Shown piece by piece: positions 8,012 through 18,331 of a stretch of DNA of 64,000 bases (its first letter is position 1; each line of letters opens with the position of its first letter). Origin of the DNA: Microbacterium suwonense (GTDB lineage Bacteria > Actinomycetota > Actinomycetes > Actinomycetales > Microbacteriaceae). The DNA lies in NCBI RefSeq assembly GCF_030296555.1, contig NZ_AP027728.1, forward strand, positions 1,178,001-1,242,000, in the 5' to 3' direction. The position numbers and the translations under genes are program-made. The notes under the pieces are model-generated. The model ran no database searches, was not told where the DNA came from, and saw nothing but the letters and a program-made list of their open reading frames with translations.

Positions 8012-10194
8012 TCAGCGGATGTTGTTCTCGTGCGCGTGCGAGGAGCCGGTCGATGCGGGTGCCGGGATCGACTTCTGCATCTGGAACAGGAACTCGACAT
8101 TCGAGCTGGTCTCCTTCAGCTTGCCGAGAACGACTTCCAGCCCCTGCTGCGGGTCCAGGCCCGCGAGGGCACGGCGCAGCTTCCAGGTGATCTTGACCTC
8201 GTCGGCCGAGAGCAGCATCTCCTCGCGGCGGGTGCTGGACGCGTTGACGTCGACCGCCGGGAAGATCCGCTTGTCGGCCAGTGCGCGCGACAGGCGCAGC
8301 TCACTGTTGCCGGTGCCCTTGAACTCCTCGAAGATGACCTCGTCCATCTTGGATCCGGTCTCCACGAGCGCGGTGGCGAGGATGGTCAGCGAGCCGCCGT
8401 TCTCGATGTTGCGCGCGGCGCCGAAGAAGCGCTTGGGCGGGTACAGCGCGGCGGCGTCGACACCACCGGTGAGCACGCGGCCCGAGGTGGGCGTCGCGAT
8501 GTTGTACGCCCGGCCCAGACGGGTGATGGAGTCGAGCAGCACGACCACGTCGCGGCCCAGCTCGACCAGGCGCTTGGCGCGCTCGATGGCCAGCTCGGCG
8601 ACCGTGGTGTGATCCTCGGCGGGGCGGTCGAAGGTCGATGCGATGACCTCACCCTTGACCGTGCGCTGCATGTCGGTGACCTCTTCAGGGCGCTCGTCGA
8701 CGAGCACGACCATGAGGTGCACCTCGGGGTTGTTCTGCGCGATGGCGTTCGCGATCTGCTGCAGCACGATCGTCTTGCCTGCCTTGGGCGGCGCGACGAT
8801 CAGACCACGCTGACCCTTGCCGATCGGTGCGACCAGGTCGATGATGCGCTGGGTGAGCTTCTCGGGCGCGGTCTCCAGGCGCAGGCGCTCCTGCGGGTAC
8901 AGCGGAGTGAGCTTGCCGAACTCCACGCGGTTGCCTGCGTCGTCGGGAGAAAGCCCGTTGATCGAGTCGACCTTGACCAGCGCGTTGTACTTCTGGCGGC
9001 CCTGCTGCTCGCCCTCGCGGGGCTGCTTGATGGCGCCGACGATGGCGTCGCCCTTGCGCAGGTTGTACTTCTTCACCTGGCCGAGCGAGACGTACACGTC
9101 ACTGGCGCCCGCGAGGTAGCCGGTGGTGCGCACGAAGGCGTAGTTGTCGAGCACGTCGAGGATGCCGGCGACCGGAATCAGGACGTCGTCCTCACCGATC
9201 TCGGTCTCGAACTCGTCGGCGTTCTGGTTGCCGCCACCACGGCGCTTGTTGCGCTGGCGCGAGCGTCCGGAACCCTGGTCGTCATCACTGTGCGAAGTGT
9301 CCTGCTGGCCGCCGTGACCGCCGCCGTTCTGTCCGTTGCCGTTCTCGCCCTTGCCGCCCCGGCCGCGACTGCGGCTGCGGCTGCGGCTCCGGCCACGACC
9401 CGAGCCATCACTGTCGGAAGACCCGTCGCCATCGGATGCCGAGTTCCGCTCGCCACGCGAGGAGCCCTGCTCGGATGAGGATGACTCGGCCGCGGCACCG
9501 TCGGCATCGCCGGAGGTCTCGGCGCCCGCGTCCGCAGCGTCGGCCGCATCCGTGTTCTTGGCACCACGGCGACCGCGGGCCGGACGCTTCGCCGGCGCGG
9601 AGGAGCCGTCGCCGGCGCCGTCGGCATCCTTCGCGGCGCCCTTCGCATCGGCATCCTTCGCGTCCACCGCCGTGGTGTCGGACGTCTTCGCGTCGGGGGT
9701 CTTCGCGTCAGCGGCCTCCGCCCCTTTGCGGCGCCCGTCGCCTTCGCGTCGGCGCCCTTCGCTCCGGAATCCTTCGCGTCCGGCGTCTCTCCGCCGGCAT
9801 CGGCGGCCGGAGCGGCCTCCCCGGCGGCCCGAGAGGCGCGCTTTCGCACCGGCTTGGCCGGCGCCTCGGCGGCATCTGAGGCGCCCGCAGCGTCGGTTGC
9901 TGCCGGGGCGGCATCGGAGGCCGGAGCCTCGGCCGGCGCCTCCGCCTTCTTGGCGCGAGTGCGCCGCGGAGCCTTCGGCTTCTCCTCGGCGGGCGCCGAG
10001 GAATCAGCAGCCGCGGAATCAGCAGCCGGGGCATCAGCAGCAGCGGCGGCGGATGCCGGAGCCTCCGGCGCCTGAGTCGCAGCAGCGGACGCCGACGTGG
10101 CGCGCCGCGGCGCACGCTTGCGCACCGGAGCAGTCTCGGTCGCGGCCGCTTCAGCGGCCTGGTTGTCGTTGTGGGTCTCGGAGAAGTTCTCCAC
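8012..10194 (-). CDS. rho: Transcription termination factor Rho, long actinobacterial form, one frameshift
   Basis: Hexameric RNA helicase that terminates transcription. The reconstructed protein is about 727 residues, far longer than the 419 of E. coli. The extra N-terminus (about residues 1-300) is low-complexity Ala/Asp/Lys/Arg/Gly, including alternating Arg-Ser and Gly-rich blocks, as in other actinobacteria. The conserved core follows: RNA-binding domain (VAGILDVLDNYAFVRTTGYL), Walker A APPKAGKTIVLQQ, Walker B VLVDERPEEVT, and LLDSITRLGRAYN. One C is missing from the run at 9721-9724, splitting the N-terminal extension. Start GTG at 10194 (VENFSETHNDNQ) has a GAGGGAG ribosome site 7 bases upstream. 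Confidence 0.93.
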
Positions 10195-10357
10195 GAGTAC
10201 TCCCTCATATGTCGTGGGAAATGAGCAATCCAGAGAATGCACAGCAGAAGCTGCGCGTCACACGCGCCGACGCCATGCGCCTGCCTGCCAGTACCTGGGT
10301 GGTGCTGGGGATCGCGTGCGGATTTCGCAGAAGTGCGACGGGGCCAGATTCACGAAG

Positions 10358-11352
10358 TTACGTGGAGCCCTCCGCTCGATCCCTAACTGTACCACCACGC
10401 ACGTCCACCGCGAGCATGTGCGCATCCCAGGGAGTGTCGGTGACGGCATCCGCGAGATCGATCGCCCGCTGACGGGATCCCGGGCCGTCTGCGAGCACCA
10501 GCACGCTGGGACCTGCTCCCGAGACCACCGCGGCAAAGCCCTCCGAGCGCAGCGCCTGCACCAGTCGCAGGGTCTCCGGCATCGCCGTTCCGCGGTATTC
10601 CTGGTGCAGCCGGTCGGCGGTGGCATCCAGCAGCAGCTCGGGGCTCTGCGTCAGCGCGGCCACGAGAAGTGCCGATCGGGAGACGTTGAACACGGCGTCC
10701 TCACGCGACACCTGCGGCGGCTGCAGCGACCGGGCCAGCGAGGTCGACATCGTGAAGCCGGGCACGAACACCAGCGGCGCCACGCCGCGGTGCACCAGAA
10801 GCTTCTTGTGCTGCGGGCCGCTCTCGCCTGTCCAGGCGATCGTGAGTCCGCCGAACAGCGCGGGGGCGACGTTGTCGGGGTGTCCTCGAGCTCGGTCGCC
10901 AGGCGCAGCAGCTCCCGGTCGTCAAGCTCCACGTCGTCGGCCAGCAGGCCCTTGGCGATCAGGATGCCGGCCGCCACCGCAGCCCCCGATGACCCGAGCC
11001 CGCGTCCATGCGGCACGCCGTTGGTCGCGTGGATCCGCAGGCCGGGAAGCGGACGGCCGACGTCTGCATAGGCATGGGCGATCGATCGGACGACGAGGTT
11101 TCCAGCATCCGTGGGGATGTGCTCCGCCCCCGACCCGTCGACCTCGATCTCGAGCCGGTCGTCGGCGAACGACGATACGGTGAGAGTGTCGTAGATGCTC
11201 AGCGCAAGCCCGAGCGTGTCGAATCCGGGCCCGAGGTTCGCGCTCGTGGCGGGCACGGTGACCGTGATGGTACGAAGGGCGCCGTCGACGACGGGGGTGT
11301 CCGAGACGACGGGCTCCATGTCCGCCGGAACGACGGTGACGCCCACGCTCAT
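10358..11352 (-). CDS. thrB: Homoserine kinase ThrB, one frameshift
   Basis: GHMP-family kinase that phosphorylates homoserine toward threonine. About 331 residues when rejoined. The N-terminal VPATSANLGPGFDTLGLAL and the ATP-binding GHMP loop VPHGRGLGSSGAAVAAG (about residue 105) are clear. The C-terminal half carries the substrate-site stretch VVSGAGPSVLVLAD. The two halves are in different frames; one added G at the run 10877-10880 (forward strand) gives LEDTPDNVAPALFGGLT. Its ATG overlaps the hom stop (ATGA) once the hom frameshift is also corrected, so the pair is probably translationally coupled. Confidence 0.92.
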
Positions 11353-12691
11353 TCCCCTCGACGCGCAGCACCGAGACCACGTTCTCGACGACATCGCTGG
11401 CGGTGAGCCGGTCGACGGCTGCGCTGAGAGCGCTGTCAGCCGCGCGATGGGTTCCGATGATCAGCCGGGCCGTGCCGCGCGCATCCGACGCGGTGACCTG
11501 ATCGGCGTCCTGATCCGCCGACGCGGCGACCGCAGTCTGCACGAGCGTCGCCACCGACACCCCGCCCTCACTGAACAGCCCCGCGATCGTAGCCAGCACA
11601 CCGGGCTGGTCGGCGACCTCGAGAGTGATCTGATAGCGGGTGGTCACATGGCCGATCGACACGATCGGCAGGTTCGCCCTGGTCGATTCGCCGACACCCG
11701 TGCCACCCGCCATGTGCCGGCGGGCCGCAGAGACCACATCGCCGAGCACAGCGGATGCCGTCTGCACACCGCCGGCGCCGGCGCCGTAGAACATCAGCGA
11801 GCCGGCCGCCTCGGCCTCGACGAACACCGCGTTGTTCGCGCCGTGCACCGCGGCGAGCGGATGCGACCGCGGGACGAGCGCCGGGTATACCCGCACCGAG
11901 ATCGACTCGCCGGTGGACTCCTGCAGCCGCTCGCAGACGGCGAGCAGCTTGATGACGAAGCCGGCGCTGCGGGCCTCCTCGATCATGTCGGCGGTGATGG
12001 AGGTGATGCCCTCGCGGTGCACGGCCTCCAGCGGCACGGTGGTGTGGAATGCCAGCGAGGCCAGGATCGCGGCCTTCTGCGCGGCATCGTAGGCTTCGAC
12101 ATCCGCGGTGGGGTCGGCCTCGGCATAGCCGAGCCGCTGGGCATCGGCGAGCACGTCGGCGAAGTCGGCGCCCTCGCTGTCCATCCGGTCGAGGATGTAG
12201 TTGGTGGTGCCGTTCACGATGCCGCTGATGCGCACCACACGGTCGCCGGCGAGCGAGTCCCTCAGCGGCCGGATGATGGGGATGGCTCCGGCCGCAGCGG
12301 CCTCGTAGTACACCGAGGCGCCCACCCGGTCGGCGGCCTCGAAGACCTCCGGGCCATGCGTGGCGAGCAGCGCTTTGTTCGCCGTCACGACGTCGGCGCC
12401 GGATCCGAGTCCGAGCAGGATGTGCGACCGGGCGGGCTCGATGCCGCCCATCAGCTCGATGACGATGTCGGCGCCGGTGATCAGCGACTCGGCATCCGTG
12501 GTGAACAGCTCACGGGGAAGATCCACGTCTCGTGGCGCATCGACGTCACGCACCGCGATGCCGGCCAGCTCGAGTCGCGCACCGGCACGGTCGGCGAGCT
12601 CGTCGCCGTGACGCAGCAGCAGGTCGGCGACCTGTGATCCCACGGCACCGGCTCCCAGCAGCGCCACACGAAGTCGTCGGTAGTCAGTCAT
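11349..12691 (-). CDS. hom: Homoserine dehydrogenase Hom, frameshift near its stop
   Basis: NAD(P)-dependent reduction of aspartate semialdehyde to homoserine, the branch point to threonine and methionine. About 447 residues: Rossmann motif LLGAGAVGSQVADLL at the start, central KALLATHG and the homoserine dehydrogenase signature region GIVNGTTNYILDRM, and a C-terminal ACT domain (YQITLEVADQPGVLATIAG) that usually gives threonine feedback. The reading frame as sequenced runs on past the normal end (VVSVLRVEG) into thrB. Adding one C to the run at 11354-11357 ends it as VLRVEGE with a stop overlapping the thrB ATG. RBS GAGGAG lies 6 bases upstream of the start. Confidence 0.93.
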
Positions 12692-12776
12692 CTGCGCTCC
12701 TCAGCACGTCGGGGTCGGTTCTGGTCTGGTCTGTTGCGGTCGACATCGGCGACGGCGGCCGCTCCGGCGAAGCCGG

Positions 12777-14168
12777 TCACCGCGCGATGCCGGCGTCCCG
12801 TGCCAGCAGATCGTGCAGGCTCTCGCCGCGCACGATGACGCGGGACTCACCGGCGTTCACGGCGACGATCGGCGGCCGCGGAATGTGGTTGTAGTTGCTC
12901 GACAGCGGCGCGCAGTACGCACCCGTGGCGGGAACGGCGAGCAGATCGCCCGGCACGATGTCGGCGGGCAGGTATTCGTGGTCGACGACGACGTCGCCGG
13001 ATTCGCAGTGCTTTCCGACCACGCGCACCAGCACGGGGTCGCCCTGGCCGGCTCGCGATGCGAGACGGGCCGAGTACTGAGCGCCGTACAGCGCCGGGCG
13101 GGCGTTGTCGCTCATGCCGCCGTCCACGCTGACATAGCGACGACTGCCGGTCTCGAGCGCGACGTCCTTGAGGGTGCCGACCTCGTACAGCGTCACCCCG
13201 GCGTTGCCGACGATCGCGCGACCGGGTTCGAACGACAGCGCCGGGATGCGGATGCCGCGGGCGGCGCATCCCTCGGCCACAGCCGAGACGATCCCCTCGG
13301 CGAGACGCTCGATGGGCTCGGGGGTGTCGGCCCGGGTGTAGGCGATCCCGAACCCGCCGCCGAGGTTCAGCTGCGGGATCTCGCCTCCGGAGAGCAGCTC
13401 CTGATGCAGATCCAGCACACGCGCTGCGGATTCGCGGAAACCGGCCACACCGAAGATCTGCGAGCCGATGTGACAGTGCAGCCCGGCGAACTCCAGGCCT
13501 GCGATCTCGCGGATCCGCGCGACCAGGGCCGGTGCGGCGCTCAACGGTGTGCCGAACTTCTGATCCTCGTGGGCGGTGGCCAGGAAGTCGTGCGTCTCGG
13601 CGTGCACGCCGCTGTTCACCCGCAGCATCACCCGCTGCGAGGATCCGCCGCGTGCGACGATCGCGGCGAGCCGCTCGATCTCGATCTCGCTGTCGATGAC
13701 GATCGTGCCCACACCCGCCTCGACGGCGCGCTCCAGCTCTGCCACGGATTTGTTGTTGCCGTGGAAGCCGAGCCGTCCGGCATCCGCTCCTGCTGCCAGG
13801 GCGACCTCCAGCTCGCCGCCGGTGCAGACGTCGACGTTCAGGCCCTCGTCCATCACCCAGCGCACCAGCGTGGTGTTCAGCAGCGCCTTGCCTGCGTAGT
13901 ACACGCGGGCGGTGGTGCCATGCGCTTCGGCGGCAGCGTCGAAAGCCGCTCGCGTCGCAGATGCGCGACGGCGCACCTCGGCCTCGTCGAGCACCTGCAG
14001 CGGGGTCCCGTAGGTGCGGACGAGGTCGCCGGCGGAGACGCCGCCGATGACCAGCTCGCCTTCACCGTCGCGCTCGGCCGAGGCGGGCCAGACCGCTGGC
14101 GCGAGGTCGTTGGCGTCGTCGGGCACGACCAGCCATTCTGGGGCGGGCGAGGAGACAGCTGAATGCAC
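12777..14168 (-). CDS. lysA: Diaminopimelate decarboxylase LysA
   Basis: PLP enzyme for the last step of lysine synthesis, meso-diaminopimelate to lysine. About 463 residues from GTG 14168. The PLP-binding lysine is in YYAGKALLNTTLVRW (about residue 75). The glycine loop is LNLGGGFGIAYT, and the dimer-interface cysteine motif is GKHCESGDVV. Upstream in-frame sequence would add 60 Arg/Pro-rich residues without homology and is rejected. No strong ribosome site is visible, so the start is tentative. hom follows 85 bases downstream. Confidence 0.92.
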   Translation of the reverse strand: MHSAVSSPAPEWLVVPDDANDLAPAVWPASAERDGEGELVIGGVSAGDLVRTYGTPLQVLDEAEVRRRASATRAAFDAAAEAHGTTARVYYAGKALLNTTLVRWVMDEGLNVDVCTGGELEVALAAGADAGRLGFHGNNKSVAELERAVEAGVGTIVIDSEIEIERLAAIVARGGSSQRVMLRVNSGVHAETHDFLATAHEDQKFGTPLSAAPALVARIREIAGLEFAGLHCHIGSQIFGVAGFRESAARVLDLHQELLSGGEIPQLNLGGGFGIAYTRADTPEPIERLAEGIVSAVAEGCAARGIRIPALSFEPGRAIVGNAGVTLYEVGTLKDVALETGSRRYVSVDGGMSDNARPALYGAQYSARLASRAGQGDPVLVRVVGKHCESGDVVVDHEYLPADIVPGDLLAVPATGAYCAPLSSNYNHIPRPPIVAVNAGESRVIVRGESLHDLLARDAGIAR

Positions 14169-14292
14169 AGAGCACCAATCGTGGGGCGGGTCCGAGGGCG
14201 AGGAGCGCACGGCGAGGTTGCCCACGATTCTAGGGCAAACCGACTGCCTGCTTCCGCAAGGTCTCGCCCCGTGACGATGTCCGCACGGCTCG

Positions 14293-14298
14293 CTAGGG
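14293..14298 (+). promoter_or_regulatory. Candidate -10 box of a leaderless promoter
   Basis: TAGGGT lies 7 bases before the ATG of the YihY gene at 14306, with no ribosome-binding site between. This is the usual arrangement of actinobacterial leaderless transcripts. A -35 element is not obvious. Confidence 0.45.
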
Positions 14299-14305
14299 TG
14301 ATCGG

Positions 14306-15334
14306 ATGGAGGGCTCATCCGATTCCGAACGCCCGGGCCTGTTCGCACGGGTGTCGGCGACGCTGATCAGACGGCTGCTGCGTTGGCGACTGGTGCGCGC
14401 TGCGCTGCTGTACACAGGCCGACGCGGACCCGTGCTGGCGGATGCCGTGACCTATCGCGCATTGTTCAGCGTGTTCGCGGCTGTGCTGCTGGGGTTCTCG
14501 GCGGCCGCACTGTGGCTTTCGGGCAACGAGCAGGCGTGGGATGCCGTGGTCTCGGCGGTGGACTCGGCACTACCGGGCCTGATCGCCACGTCGGACGGCG
14601 AGGGGATCGTCGATCTCGACGTCATCTCGGCACCCGGCGGACTGTCGATCGCGGGCATCGTCTCGCTGATCGGGCTGGTCGGTTCCGCGCTCGGTGCGAT
14701 CGGCACCCTGCGCACGGCCATGCGCACCATCGCGGGAACGATCGCCGCGGATTCCGCCTGGTACCTGGTGATGCTGCGCAACCTCGCACTCGCGCTGCTG
14801 ATCGCGGTCGCCTTCGCCGGCGCCGCCGCCCTGACCTTCGCCGGTGATGTGATCGTCCATGCGATCGGCAGCGGCTGGGGGTCGCCGACCGCCGTGTCGT
14901 GGGGCGTGCGCATCGTCTCGCTCCTGGTGGTGTTCGCCTTGAACGCGGTGCTGATCGGGTCGGCGTTCCGCATCCTGTCGGGCGTGCGGGCGTCGGGTCG
15001 CGCGCTCTGGTCCGGGGCGGCGCTGGGGGCGCTGGCCCTGCTGGTGCTCCAGGAGCTCTCCGGGCTGTTCGTCGGCGGCGCGAAATCGAATCCGCTGCTG
15101 GTCTCCTTCGCGTCGCTGCTGGCACTGCTGCTGTGGCTGAACCTGTCGACGCAGGTGATCCTGCTCTCCAGCGCCTTCATCGTGGTCTCGGTGCAGGAGG
15201 AACGCGATCGCGTGGCGGCGAAGTACGGCGCCGACACCCTCGCCGACGCTGCGGTGAGATTGGCGGAGGATGACGTGCGAGCGGCGACCGCGGCGCTGCG
15301 GTCGGCTCGATCCGCGGCCGACAGGGAGCACTGA
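14306..15334 (+). CDS. YihY/BrkB-family inner membrane protein
   Basis: Polytopic membrane protein of 342 residues with about six predicted helices (roughly residues 48-70, 105-125, 150-170, 195-215, 228-250, 265-285). The cytoplasmic N-terminus holds the family segment LLRWRLVRAALLYTGRRG followed by LADAVTYRALFSVFA, which corresponds to the conserved start of YihY/UPF0761 proteins. Molecular function of the family is unknown; the old annotation as ribonuclease BN was a misassignment. The C-terminal tail (AEDDVRAATAALRSARS) is a charged helix. It is the only plus-strand gene in the lysA-argS region. Confidence 0.82.
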   Translation: MEGSSDSERPGLFARVSATLIRRLLRWRLVRAALLYTGRRGPVLADAVTYRALFSVFAAVLLGFSAAALWLSGNEQAWDAVVSAVDSALPGLIATSDGEGIVDLDVISAPGGLSIAGIVSLIGLVGSALGAIGTLRTAMRTIAGTIAADSAWYLVMLRNLALALLIAVAFAGAAALTFAGDVIVHAIGSGWGSPTAVSWGVRIVSLLVVFALNAVLIGSAFRILSGVRASGRALWSGAALGALALLVLQELSGLFVGGAKSNPLLVSFASLLALLLWLNLSTQVILLSSAFIVVSVQEERDRVAAKYGADTLADAAVRLAEDDVRAATAALRSARSAADREH

Positions 15335-15392
15335 CGGTCCGACCGGCGCTCAGTGCCCGCGTCCCTGCATTCGACTCTTGGCGGCGGCGATC

Positions 15393-15773
15393 CTATTGCG
15401 TTGCGATCCACCAGATGGTGCCCGACGAATCCTGCACACCGCCACGCAGGTCATCGTCCTCGCTCTTGCGCACGGGCTCTTGGATGACGCTCGCGCCGGC
15501 CTCGACAGCCCGAGCGAAGGTCGCAGCAGCATCTTCGACATACAGATGGATGTGCGCCGGTGCGCGTGCGGTCTCGGTCGCCCCGCCGCCGATCATCACG
15601 ACGCTGTCATCGATCTTGATCTCGGCGTGCATCAGCGATCCGTCCGGATGGTCGAATCTGCGCTGCAGAACCCCGCCGAATGCCGCGCCGAGAAATTCGA
15701 TGAGCGCCTCTGCGTCCTGACAGACCAGGTAGGGACTGATCGACGGGTAGGAGGCCGGTTTCCAGCGTTCCAT
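15393..15773 (-). CDS. VOC-family (glyoxalase/PhnB-like) protein
   Basis: Single-domain protein of 126 residues with the paired beta-alpha-beta-beta-beta layout of vicinal oxygen chelate proteins. The segments YLVCQDAEALIEFLGAAF and IHLYVEDAAATFARAVEAG mark the two repeats. DPDGSLMHAEIKIDDSVVMIGG-type sequence (about residues 43-64) puts it near the PhnB/YdeM-like 3-demethylubiquinone-type subgroup. Metal ligands and substrate cannot be assigned. It is isolated between YihY (convergent) and the DUF2993 gene. Confidence 0.75.
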   Translation of the reverse strand: MERWKPASYPSISPYLVCQDAEALIEFLGAAFGGVLQRRFDHPDGSLMHAEIKIDDSVVMIGGGATETARAPAHIHLYVEDAAATFARAVEAGASVIQEPVRKSEDDDLRGGVQDSSGTIWWIATQ

Positions 15774-15825
15774 CCCGCAATTCTACGGCGGCTGGGCAGA
15801 AGAGCGGCTCTGCGCCCGCAGGGAC

Positions 15826-16602
15826 TCAACCTGGGCAGCTGCCGTTCTCGAGCAGCGCGGGGTCGACGGTGATGCGGCCGTCGGCGCTGATGTCGGCGAC
15901 CGCCCGGATGCCCTGGATACGCAGTCCGGTGAGCGTGATGCCGGCCGGGAGCCGATCGGCGATGCAGATGCGCTGCGGGCCGGCGAGCTTCTCCCCGGCG
16001 GAGCCGAGCAGGTCCGCGAGCCCCTGGAGGTCGATCTGGCTCCCGCCCAGGGTCACCGAGATCGGCGTGAGCAGCAGGTTACCGTCGTCGGCCGCGGGGA
16101 GTACGGTCAGTCCGACCGGGATGTCGCGTCCGAGCAGGGATATCTCGCCCTGCACAGTTGCGTTCGGGGCGTCCAGGGAGATCTCGGCATCCGGCAGCTG
16201 CGAGTCCCGCAGCAGCGCCGCGAACTGCGTCTGATCTATCGATACCGTGCCCTTCGCCGTGCCGAGCGCTCCGCCGCGAATGTGCACATCGGTCGCGGTG
16301 ACGTGCGCGGAGCCGGTGATGCCGCCGATCGTCACCTCGTCCGACGACAGCCGCAGCTCGTGCAGCGTTCCCCAGACCAGCTGCGGCAGCAGGATGCCGG
16401 CCGTCTGCACCTCGAGCTGCTGATCGGTGGGCAGCTCCAGCTGCTCGACGACCACGGAGCGCACGATTCCCGGCACCACGGTGCGGGCCAGCAGCTCAGC
16501 GGCCACGACCAGCGCGGCGAGCACGCCCAGGGCGACGAGCAGGATCCACGGCCACCGCGCCCGCCGATGCCGGACGTTCCCCACGATCGGCGGCGCGGTC
16601 AT
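15826..16602 (-). CDS. DUF2993 (LmeA-like) secreted lipid-binding protein
   Basis: 258 residues with an N-terminal membrane anchor (RWPWILLVALGVLAALVVA, about residues 16-34) followed by an extracytoplasmic domain. The pattern matches actinobacterial DUF2993 proteins such as mycobacterial LmeA, which binds phosphatidylinositides and affects cell-envelope lipoglycan maturation: RTVVPGIVRSVVVEQLEL after the anchor, repeated beta-strand pairs, and a terminal strand set around ITLTGLRIQGIRAVADI. It begins 2 bases after the argS stop, so it is probably cotranscribed with argS. Confidence 0.75.
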   Translation of the reverse strand: MTAPPIVGNVRHRRARWPWILLVALGVLAALVVAAELLARTVVPGIVRSVVVEQLELPTDQQLEVQTAGILLPQLVWGTLHELRLSSDEVTIGGITGSAHVTATDVHIRGGALGTAKGTVSIDQTQFAALLRDSQLPDAEISLDAPNATVQGEISLLGRDIPVGLTVLPAADDGNLLLTPISVTLGGSQIDLQGLADLLGSAGEKLAGPQRICIADRLPAGITLTGLRIQGIRAVADISADGRITVDPALLENGSCPG

Positions 16603-16603
16603 G

Positions 16604-18271
16604 TCACATCCGCTCGGGAGCGGTGACGCCCAGCAGCTGCAGGCCGTTGCGCAGCACCTGACCGGTGGCGTCGTTCAGCCACAGTCGCGTGCGGTGCACG
16701 GTCTCGAGGGGGTCGTCTCCCTTGGGGATGACGCGGCAGGTGTCGTACCAGCGGTGGTAGAGGCCGGCAAGCTCTTCGAGGTAGCGCGCGATGCGGTGCG
16801 GCTCGCGCACCTGTGCGGCGAAGGCCACCAGTCGCGGGAACTCCTGCAGGGCGCCCAGCAGGGCGCTCTCGGTCTCGTGCGTGAGCAGCTCGGGCGCGAA
16901 CTCCGAGCGGTCGACGCCGGATGCCGCCGCGTTGCGGGCGACGTTGTGCGTGCGGGCGTGCGCGTACTGCACGTAGAACACCGGGTTGTCGTTGGTCCGC
17001 TTCTGCAGCAGCTCGGGATCGAGGTCGAGCGGCGAGTCGGCGGGCGAGCGCTCCAGCGAGTAGCGCAGCGCATCCGGCCCCAGCCAGTTCAGCAGGTCGT
17101 CCATCTCGATGATGTTGCCGGCGCGCTTGGACAGTCGCGCGCCGTTGATCGACACCATCTGCCCGATCAGCACCTGGATGTTCTTCTCGGGATCCTCGCC
17201 CGCGGCGCCGGCGACGGCCTTGAGCCGGTTGACATAGCCGTGGTGGTCGGCGCCGAGCAGGTAGATCTTGTTCTGGAAGCCGCGGTCGCCCTTGTTCAGG
17301 TAGTAGGCGGCATCTGCGGCGAAGTAGGTGTACTCGCCGTTGGAGCGGCGGATGACCCTGTCCTTGTCGTCGCCGAAGTCGGTGGTGCGCACCCAGACGG
17401 CGCCCTCCTCGTCGAACACATGCCCCTGGGCACGCAGACGGTCGACGGCCCGGTCGACCAGGCTCGGACCGCCGTCATCGGATGCGGCGTGCAGTGTGCG
17501 CTCGGAGAACCAGACGTCGAAGGGCACGTTGAACCGCTCGAGCGAGCTCTTGATCTCGGCGAGCTGATATTCGTAGGCCTGGTCGCGTGCGACCACCAGC
17601 TGTTCGTCCTCGGGCAGCTCCAGCAGGGCCGGATGCGCCTCGAGCACGCGCCGTGCCAGATCGGCGATGTACTCGCCCGGGTAGCCGTCCTCGGGGGTCG
17701 GGTCGCCCTTGGCCGCGGCCAGCACCGAGCGTGCGAAGCGCTCCATCTGCGCACCCGCATCGTTGATGTAGTACTCGCGCACGGCATGCGCGCCGCTGGC
17801 CAGCAGCAGTCGCACGATCGAGTCGCCCAGCGCCGCCCAGCGGGTGTGGGCGATGTGCAGGGGGCCGGTGGGGTTGGCCGAGACGAACTCGACGTTCACC
17901 GAGACACCGGCCTGCGAATCATTGGTGCCGTAGGCGGAGCCGGCATCGACGATGGTCTTGGCGAGGGCACCCGCCGCGGCCGCTTCCAGGCGGATGTTGA
18001 TGAACCCCGGTCCCGCGACGTCGACGGCGGCGATCCCGTCGACAGCTGCCAGACCGTCGGCGATCCGCTGCGCCAGCTCGCGGGGGTTCGTGCCGAGCCG
18101 TTTGGCCAGACGCATCGCGATGTTCGTCGCCCAGTCGCCGTGATCGCGGTTGCGCGGGCGATCCAGGACGACGTCGGATGCCGTCAGCCCGAGCTCCTCG
18201 TCGGGTCGCAGCGAGTCCGCGACCGGGGTGAGAACGGCGAGGATGGCTGCGGCGAGGGCTTCAGGGTTCAT
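16604..18271 (-). CDS. argS: Arginyl-tRNA synthetase
   Basis: Class I aminoacyl-tRNA synthetase charging tRNA-Arg. Uninterrupted frame of 555 residues. The HIGH-like motif is in ANPTGPLHIAHTRWAALGD (about residue 125-140). The region replacing KMSKS is INGARLSKRAGN. The N-terminal Add-1 domain (about residues 1-105) and the C-terminal anticodon-binding DALR domain (about 430-555, ending LLGVTAPERM) are complete. It heads the argS-DUF2993 pair and lies upstream of lysA-hom-thrB in the usual order. One tRNA-Arg gene also lies in this window at 29827. Confidence 0.96.
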   Translation of the reverse strand: MNPEALAAAILAVLTPVADSLRPDEELGLTASDVVLDRPRNRDHGDWATNIAMRLAKRLGTNPRELAQRIADGLAAVDGIAAVDVAGPGFINIRLEAAAAGALAKTIVDAGSAYGTNDSQAGVSVNVEFVSANPTGPLHIAHTRWAALGDSIVRLLLASGAHAVREYYINDAGAQMERFARSVLAAAKGDPTPEDGYPGEYIADLARRVLEAHPALLELPEDEQLVVARDQAYEYQLAEIKSSLERFNVPFDVWFSERTLHAASDDGGPSLVDRAVDRLRAQGHVFDEEGAVWVRTTDFGDDKDRVIRRSNGEYTYFAADAAYYLNKGDRGFQNKIYLLGADHHGYVNRLKAVAGAAGEDPEKNIQVLIGQMVSINGARLSKRAGNIIEMDDLLNWLGPDALRYSLERSPADSPLDLDPELLQKRTNDNPVFYVQYAHARTHNVARNAAASGVDRSEFAPELLTHETESALLGALQEFPRLVAFAAQVREPHRIARYLEELAGLYHRWYDTCRVIPKGDDPLETVHRTRLWLNDATGQVLRNGLQLLGVTAPERM

Positions 18272-18331
18272 AGACCCTCAAGTCTACGGCCCGCGGTGCC
18301 CGACTCCCGCTCGGCGACGGCACGCTGTCGG

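Noticed and set aside
8012..10194. rho, hom, thrB, trmB and kgd as pseudogenes
   Set aside because: Each is restored by one G/C, and several are normally essential or nearly so; consensus error is far more likely.
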